A DNA stretch of 64,000 bases, from the NCBI GenBank assembly GCA_030765065.1, contig CM060984.1, positions 103,459,488 to 103,523,487 of the forward strand, read 5' to 3'. Positions 59,670 to 64,000 of this stretch are shown here, in pieces. Under the pieces are notes generated by a model, which was given only the letters and a program-made list of their open reading frames with translations, was not told the origin of the DNA and searched no databases. Numbering within the stretch: the first letter of the stretch is position 1; each line of letters starts with the position of its first letter. The stretch comes from Deroplatys truncata (lineage: Eukaryota; Arthropoda; Insecta; Mantodea; Mantidae). The position numbers were made by a program, and so were the translations under genes.

Positions 59670-60772
59670 GGATCAATATTTCTTGAACAACGATCCAGTC
59701 TATGACATTGAATTTTTCACCCTTATTCTATCCTAAGTTTAACCTACATACGACATGTGTGATGAGGCAGTATTTTTAACACTTAAATGATTTCAGTCAA
59801 ATTGTATAATATATAAATTCAGTAATAGCCCGCCTTAAAGCAATGTGTGTATGTAACAATATATAAAAAGTGTATATTACAGTCATTTTATATGTTTATA
59901 TTATTGTATACATGTGTAATAATGTTATGTGAATGTATTACGTAATTTAATAATGTTGGAGCTGTGAGAATAATAGGATAAAAGTTGCTAACAATGAACT
60001 AACCTTGAAGCAATAATGAATTTGAAAGTTTAACAATACTACTTGTAATTCCTGGAAACAATAATGTAATTTTTGTGACAGTTTATAAAATAGCCAATCA
60101 ATAACCAGAAAAAGCTTTAGTTAAATGAAGGTATTCTATTGGACTAGGATTAGCCAATCAGAAACTAAAATGAAGCAAAATTTACAAGTTCAGAAGTCAG
60201 TTGCTTGTAGACAGCGTTTCTAAGCGGACGCGAGACGCGTCCTCGAGAAATCCAATACGTATTTTGTGGGAGACAAAAATAGTGTACGTGTTAAAAAGCG
60301 CAAGTAATTAATAAAAAGCAAATCTCACAGCTCTCTCTTTATCAGTGAAGTGTTATTTTAATCGTTTAAAGAATTAATAAAAGGAGTGAAGTAAAATTAT
60401 AATATGTGTAAGCCTACATTCTTCAGTCGCACCACTCCCTGCTAAGACATTCATGTCTCTAAAAAATAAATACTGACCTAGCCGAGGCAAACATAAATAT
60501 ATAATATTTAAAGAAACAGTCAAAATTACAAATTTATTATTTTTAAAAATTTTTGGGGCGAAGGCTACCGGAAACTTTTTACCATACGGGCGGTTGCAAC
60601 TGCTTCAAGTTCGGCTCCCCAACAATCGAACTACAATACAACTCCTTCAATACAAAAAACTTCTTCAAATTGGCTCCCAAAGCGTGGGGCAAATAACAAT
60701 ACAACAAAAAACCTACTTCAGTGAAAGAATAATTAATTATCATAGGCTTACTTAATAGTGGTTAACTATGAA
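59670..60772 (+). mobile_element. SINE S-III, split by a solo LTR
   Basis: Left part 59,670-59,762 (GACATTGAATTTTTCA, CCTACATACGACATGTGTGA), right part 60,721-60,772 (GTGAAAGAATAATTAATTAT, CTTAATAGTGGTTAACTATG). Joined, they follow the S-III copies at 35.5 and 62.0 kb. Confidence 0.75.
59763..60720 (+). mobile_element. Solo LTR, family C, copy C2
   Basis: A 958-bp LTR fossil, TGAGGCAGTATT...CTACTTCA, flanked by the exact 4-bp duplication GTGA (59,759-59,762; 60,721-60,724). It includes TTAATAAA-type signals near 60,310 and 60,373. The terminal text resembles family A (TGTGGCAGTATTTT), so A and C are probably related lineages. No internal region remains. Confidence 0.85.
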
Positions 60773-61645
60773 GAGCGGAGCATACATGGGGACTTATAGT
60801 AAATCGCTCGGGGTATTGAGGGAGGTGGGATGTTATGAAGACTCAATACACTGTAAAATAAGAGCAGTAAAGTACCGGATGAAGCTGATGCAGGGGGTAA
60901 CTCCACACTACGATCCAAATGTTATAAATACCAGCGAGAAAACCTGTCTCCTGAGTTTTGGGCAGCTGATTTGGAAAGGGGTTTGAGGAGAATAGGAATG
61001 GGCTCAGTATGTCAAAGAGACGAAACAAATGACAAAAACATATGGAAAGGTGTCTAAAGAAGACTAAGAGACATCAACCAACAGGAAATAGAATCGGATT
61101 GTAAAATTAAACCTTCTCCAAGTCTAGCAAATGAAATAAAATTGAACTGGAGTAAAGAGGCATATATACTTAATTTAGGAAGAAAGGAAAGATCAGGAAT
61201 GGCATGGTTTATACTGGGGAGCTGGAGGGCACAGAAAATGACTGACGATTCGCAGGAGAATCCGCCCATTCTGTGATTTGGATGAGGACTGGGTACATAT
61301 TTTGGCGGAATGTGCGCAGTGGGTGAACCAGCGAACGATTAAACTCAAAGAGAAGTTCTTAAGTCCGTCAAGAAAGAGATTGGCATGTTGGAAGCTACTG
61401 GATGACCAAAGGAACTGCCAAAACACAGGGAATTTCTTGGCTAAGTGCGCGAAGCTAGGTCAAATTTGTTGTTCGTCAAAGGTAATTTATCTCTATTTTC
61501 CTTTTTCTTGTTCCTTTTTGTTTTGTTTTTCTGTTGTTTATTTTGTCACCATACCTTTAATCTTAAATATGCATGTACGGTCAATGATCCATGCACTAAA
61601 TACTTGTGTAACAGCTTCAATAATTTGAAACCAATAAAGATCCAT
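60773..61645 (+). mobile_element. LINE 3' remnant with microsatellite tail
   Basis: Frames read LREVGCYEDSIHCKIRAVKY and, after many breaks, CDLDEDWVHILAECAQWVNQ with ACWKLL. This is the thumb-to-C-terminus pattern of LINE polyproteins, whose last part carries a degenerate zinc knuckle. It ends with ACCAATAAAG followed at once by (CCGT)n/(CCAT)n. The copy is 5'-truncated and full of stops. The clade is uncertain. Confidence 0.65.
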
Positions 61646-61800
61646 CCGTCCGTCCGTCCGTCCGTCCATCCATCCATCCATCCATCCATCCATCTGCCTG
61701 TCCGTCCGTCCGTCCATTCATCTATCTGTCGCTCTATCTATCTGTCTGGTATGTCTGTCTGCCTGTCTAGTCGGTCGATCGGTCGGTCGGTCTGTTGTCT
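61646..61800. repeat. Compound tetranucleotide microsatellite
   Basis: (CCGT)n, (CCAT)n, again (CCGT)n, then (CTGT)/(CGGT)-like units. It directly follows the LINE tail, so it probably grew from it. Confidence 0.85.
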
Positions 61801-61869
61801 GTCGCCATTGGGGTATGATATTTCAAAATGAATTTGAAAATAACTCTGTTAAATACAACGCCTTGTGTT

Positions 61870-62140
61870 TGCAGGGAAAATCTGAGTCATTTGGGGAATT
61901 TATGTCGTGCCTGCATGTTACCATGGTAGCTCATTTAGCTAGAGTGGCGACACAGTAATTCGAAGATCCATGGTTCAAGTTCCGGCTATGGTACTGAAGT
62001 TTTCATTTGATCTACCCTTCAAACTTAAGCCTACACCCGGTAAGTTGAAGGAACAACTAATTATCATTGTCATAATAGTGGTTATTTATGAAGCCTGGGA
62101 CTTAAAGTACTAATGTACAACGTTGTAGTGATATGATATA
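61870..62140 (+). mobile_element. tRNA-derived SINE, family S-III, copy 4
   Basis: Head TAGCTCATTTAGCTAGAG (A box) and CATGGTTCAAGTTCC (B box at 61,973), then AACTAATTATCATTG and GGACTTAAAGTACTAA. The leader GGGGAATTTATGTCGTGCC precedes the head. Confidence 0.75.
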
Positions 62141-63008
62141 TCATTTGTATATTGTACAAGTGCGGAAAGGATATCTTTGCAGAACGAGGAAGAAGTTTGA
62201 AAATACAAAACGAAGTCGAGCAAAGCACTGTATTGTATACTATTTTTTTCGACGTTTATAGATAATAGAAATGCTTACTCAAAAATAAAATTAATCACTA
62301 TCAGCTGTTCAAAAATAGTATCAAGGTCACCGTAGCATCTGTGAGCTGGTGATATATTAGTCGCGTCTGATAATTTGACCAAGTCAACAACCAAAGGTGA
62401 CATGGTTGCTTACGCCGAAAGAGTTATATTTAAACGCTGCATAAATTAAATCGTAAGCAAATGTTAACAAATAGAGGGAAGTAAAGACGGTAAAATTCAA
62501 CCATCAAAATGATTATATATGTTTGGAACAATTAATATACATATCAGTAGTTGACATTACCTATAAATAAAAGAAAGGTTCATAGCATTTAAGGATATGA
62601 AACCATAAGAGCAGAAATAGTGCTTGAAAATAAGATAACAGAACAGGTTAATGTATTCAATTACATGTTATAATATAACATATACTACGAATAATGATAT
62701 AGATGTAAAACTAAACAGATATAGACATCTATGTGGTACAATAGTACGTGAATTGAAAAATATAGTTAGGAAAGAAACTAGTGATAGGACGATACACTAT
62801 ATCTCGATAGTCGATACTGGTACCGATACTGATTTTTGAGCACCGATAATCGATACTCATTTTATAAATCCTGTAAAGGCAATAGCTTATTCACCTAATT
62901 ATGTTCTTATTAGTGGTGTTCTGTGTATAAACGCATGTAACCAATTTTGTATTGCACGCTAATTTTGAAATTGTTCCTGTTTAAGATTCTCCATTTGGGA
63001 GCATTTCT
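62141..63008. other. Unassigned AT-rich sequence
   Basis: Nothing recognised; ACTATATCTCGATAGTCGATACTGGTACCGATACTG-type short repeats near 62,796-62,860 are low complexity (GATA/GATAC units). Confidence 0.45.
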
Positions 63009-63891
63009 TTTTAATTTCTCTACTACGTATAGTAAATAGGGGAAGTATTGTATTCCACCCAAAAATTCGATACCGAGATTTAACCGGAAATATATGTTTT
63101 GAGGCCCCCTGAATCCAAAAAAAGCATTTTTGGAAACATGTCCGTGTGTGTGTCTGTGTCGTATGTGTCTGTATGTGTCTGTGTGTCTATGAATAGCATA
63201 ACTCAGAAACGAACAGTCGGATAAACACCGAACTTGATATTTAGGCCAGTATCTTCCAGAGATGCGACACGAAGGTTTTCAAGAAAATCCCCCAACCCCG
63301 TATTACCCTTTACATCGAACATTTTTCGAAAATTTTAATTTTCTCAAAAATGGCTCTAACGATTTTGATTAAAATATCATATGTTTAAGATATTTTTATG
63401 ACAAATAAAATGTATGTCTCGAATTTTCTGGGAATGTATCCAAAAGCATTCTTCATTGTGAACGACTTTTGCATAACTGGTAAACCATAAGAGATAGACA
63501 AAATTTTACTACACAAAAAGTGTAGAAGTGTGAAGTGTTAAAATACACAATTTATGTCATATACATTTTTTTTTGTTGGGTGAACCATTTTGGGGATATT
63601 GCTTGTTATTCGCTTAAATTTTCCAATACTTAAACTTTTTCTAAAATTCGTTATTCATTTTTTTGTCCTGGTAATTCAAAGAGAATGGATACTCCACATA
63701 ACAACCACCTCTTAAAAATATTTGACTATCGCTTAAAGCCTACCAGTTGCCCTTGCATCTGCAAGAAAATTAGCAATAAGATTGACATCTCGATATCTCG
63801 ATTAAGATGACGCATATGGAGAATAAGCGTTTGTAAAATAGTTTGTACAAGATTAGAGAAAGTCATGTGAGTGTAACACATCAGATTTTTT
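63009..63891 (+). repeat. X repeat, full-length, younger subtype (X18)
   Basis: The best forward copy (883 bp). Order: TTTTTAATTTCTCTACTACG; GTATTCCACCCAAAAATTCG; a GT-rich tract; CGACACGAAGGTTTTCAAG; CGATTTTGATTAAAATATCA; AACTGGTAAACCATAAGAGA; CTCGATATCTCGATTAAGAT. It ends GAGAAAGTCATGTGAGTGTA followed by ACACATCAGATTTTTT. It has no ORF. An inverted pair ACTTTCTCTAC / GTAGAGAAAGT lies at or just inside the ends; no transposase was seen, so a non-autonomous DNA element (MITE or Helitron-like) is the working guess. Confidence 0.9.
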
Positions 63892-64000
63892 ATCCTGACG
63901 ATGCCACAGATGATCCCCTGTTGTAGTCAAGAATAATAATAATTTCTTTGCTCCCCTTTTTATATAACTACCTTTTGTGCTGAGAACTTTCTTTTAAGGA

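Noticed and set aside
60671-60690. A working primer binding site after LTR C2
   Set aside because: The exact GTGA duplication at 60,721 shows the LTR runs on 30 bp past it; it lies within the LTR.

Overview
This is a gene-poor, AT-rich stretch of a large animal nuclear genome, almost certainly an insect. Its repertoire points to Polyneoptera, with a cockroach/termite or stick-insect type most likely: several tRNA-derived SINE families, an R2-like LINE with a restriction-like endonuclease, mariner and Tc1-like elements, a DUF7869 exon, and a nuclear copy of insect cytochrome b. No complete host gene was recognised. The species call is inference from memory of such repeats, not a search result.

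Layout. The commonest sequence is one non-coding dispersed repeat, here called X (full length about 850-890 bp). At least 18 whole or partial copies in both orientations cover roughly a fifth of the window. X begins TTTTTACTTTCTCTAC and ends GTAGAGAAAGT...TAACACATCAGATTTT. 0-9 kb: X copies, a solo LTR (about 4.76-5.55 kb), and a repeat Y split by a 161-bp cytochrome b fragment (8.78-8.94 kb). 9-20 kb: X copies, two long SINE-like repeats, a DUF7869 exon (17.1-17.9 kb). 19.8-21.1 kb: a full-length but decayed mariner. 22.9-27.1 kb: a SINE split by a solo LTR, a LINE RNase H fragment, and a second solo LTR of the same family in opposite orientation. 31.0-33.8 kb: the decayed R2-like LINE. 34.5-36 kb: SINEs. 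36.56-37.93 kb: a Tc1/mariner-group element with long terminal inverted repeats (TIRs). 39.65-40.82 kb: a MITE-like element with TA target duplication. 43.2-44.7 kb: two SINEs. 44.7-49.6 kb: mostly unassigned. 49.75-55.72 kb: a young LTR retrotransposon of Ty3/gypsy type with a long gag ORF and little recognisable pol, inserted in an X copy. 56-64 kb: SINEs, more X, a solo LTR nested in a SINE, a LINE 3' remnant with a microsatellite tail, and a fresh-looking X copy.

How the parts relate. The window reads as layered insertions. X copies were hit by a SINE (58.3 kb) and by the LTR retrotransposon (49.7/55.7 kb). SINEs were hit by solo LTRs at 23.2 and 59.8 kb, each with a clean 4-bp target duplication. 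Repeat Y was hit by mitochondrial DNA, and another Y copy at 1.1 kb preserves the uninterrupted sequence. No operons or host regulatory units are visible; the promoter signals seen belong to LTRs and to SINE A/B boxes. All alignments were made by eye, so boundaries are good to a few bases where target duplications are visible and to some tens of bases elsewhere.
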